From contig NZ_LS991952.1 in NCBI RefSeq assembly GCF_900476085.1, positions 744,001 to 808,000 of the forward strand: a stretch of DNA of 64,000 nt, written 5' to 3'. Positions 63,161 to 64,000 of this stretch are shown here, one piece after another. The position numbers and the translations under genes were made by a program. Origin of the DNA: Mycoplasmoides gallisepticum (GTDB taxonomy: Bacteria > Bacillota_I > Bacilli_A > Mycoplasmatales > Mycoplasmoidaceae). The first letter of the stretch is position 1. Every line of letters starts with the position of its first letter. Below the pieces are notes generated by a model. The model was given only the letters and a program-made list of their open reading frames with translations, was not told the origin of the DNA and did not search any database.

Positions 63161-64000
63161 TTATTTATCTTGAGTTGAATTACTAGAGCTATCTTGACTT
63201 GCATTTGTTGAAGAATTATTCAGAGTAAATGTTAAATTACCAATATAAGGAGCGTTAGTTCCATCTTGTCCTGAAGATCCACCCGATATAACTATCTTGT
63301 TTAAACCTTTTTGTAAAGTTAGCACTTTTTTGCCGCTTGTTTGGATCGAACCATCATTACCTTGGCTTTCATTATCCTTAGATGTGTCAAAATGTCCTAA
63401 TGTATTTCAATTTGCTTGTTTTTTAACGGTTAACAAAACAGAGTTATCATTGTTTATTGATAATTTTAAGCCTCGTTGTACGTTTTGATTACTTGAAAAA
63501 AGATATGAACCACTAATATGATAATCACCAGCTTTAGGAGCATTTACATAGATTGTAAATGTTCTTTGATCATTCTGTGCTAAAGGATATCTAAGATTAT
63601 TCTGAACTTGTAAATTTTGTGTAAAGTTTCTGTCCTGACTACCACCGATATACCCAACTAAATAAACAGGGTCTTGAATTCTTTGAGTTCCTTCCATCAA
63701 GTCTGTAAATCTTGCTAAATAGATCGATCAGTTAGTTGCAAGACTATAACCCTTTAATAGATCAACTGTGACAGCCTTATTTTGATCAGTTGAATTAGAT
63801 ACACTATTACCAAAAATATCATCATAGATCTGATTAACGTTTAAAGGGTTAGAAGTAATATACATATTACCAATCATTGGTGCAACCATACTATCACCCA
63901 TTGGAACACTAAATTCAATGGTGTTTGCTCCAAAATTTAAATCAGATAGAGTTACACTAGCAACATTAATATCACTAACTGTTGGAGTCTTGTTCATTGA
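63161..64000 (-). CDS. vlhA: VlhA haemagglutinin lipoprotein J (5' part outside window)
   Basis: The C-terminal ~280 residues, unbroken to TAA 63161: PTVSDINVASVTLSDLNFG, NTIEFSVPM, VAPMIGNMYITS, IYDDIFGNSV, LLKGYSLATN, YLVGYIGGSQ, IYVNAPKAGDYHISGSYL, LTLQKGLNKIVISG and APYIGNLTFTL. Its start, leader and GAA tract lie beyond 64000, so its expression state cannot be judged. Confidence 0.93.

Overview
The window is from a mollicute, almost certainly the avian pathogen Mycoplasma gallisepticum. It is AT-rich. Long frames read through only if TGA encodes tryptophan (e.g. the GNWK motif of triosephosphate isomerase). The right third is a tandem array of vlhA/pMGA haemagglutinin lipoprotein genes, each preceded by a GAA trinucleotide tract, which is the hallmark of this species. 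All coordinates below read TGA as Trp. Every protein gene except dinB is on the minus strand.

Layout. 1-6398: two large paralogous lipoproteins, the first cut by the window edge. 6499-14464: a rearranged region. The block [membrane protein - ECF S component - lipoprotein 5' end] is present twice (about 5629-7665 and 11326-13806). A 938-residue sialidase and a decayed GAPDH gene lie between the copies. One copy carries a homopolymer frameshift and an internal deletion, the other a truncation. 13109-16504: intact membrane protein, holA and comEC. 16527-22968: valS, engB, a YneF-like protein, a degenerate transketolase-like protein and a family 2 glycosyltransferase. 23083-25797: dinB (+), rnmV and prs. 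25914-29559: truA and the ECF energising module ecfT-ecfA2-ecfA1. 29607-33532: gpmI, tpiA and a phosphohexomutase. 33552-40909: cytidine deaminase, thymidine phosphorylase, deoxyribose-phosphate aldolase, purine nucleoside phosphorylase and a BMP-type nucleoside ABC importer. Transport, phosphorolysis and aldol cleavage would feed triose phosphate to the adjacent glycolytic genes tpiA and gpmI. 40953-41324: an intergenic region with a candidate plus-strand structured small RNA.

41325-64000: ten vlhA loci (called A to J here, left to right). GAA counts are A 12, B 4, C 12, D 9, E 7, F 6, G 9, H 8, I 10; the tract of J lies outside. Twelve repeats is the published 'on' length, so A and C are the predicted expressible alleles. 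B has lost its GTG start and carries a frameshift, and D has a nonsense codon. G has lost 96 bp between short direct repeats. F keeps the vlhA promoter, signal peptide and 3' tail but has an unrelated protein body. The array therefore looks like an expression-site and donor reservoir that is still being rearranged.

No rRNA, tRNA, insertion sequence or CRISPR array was seen.
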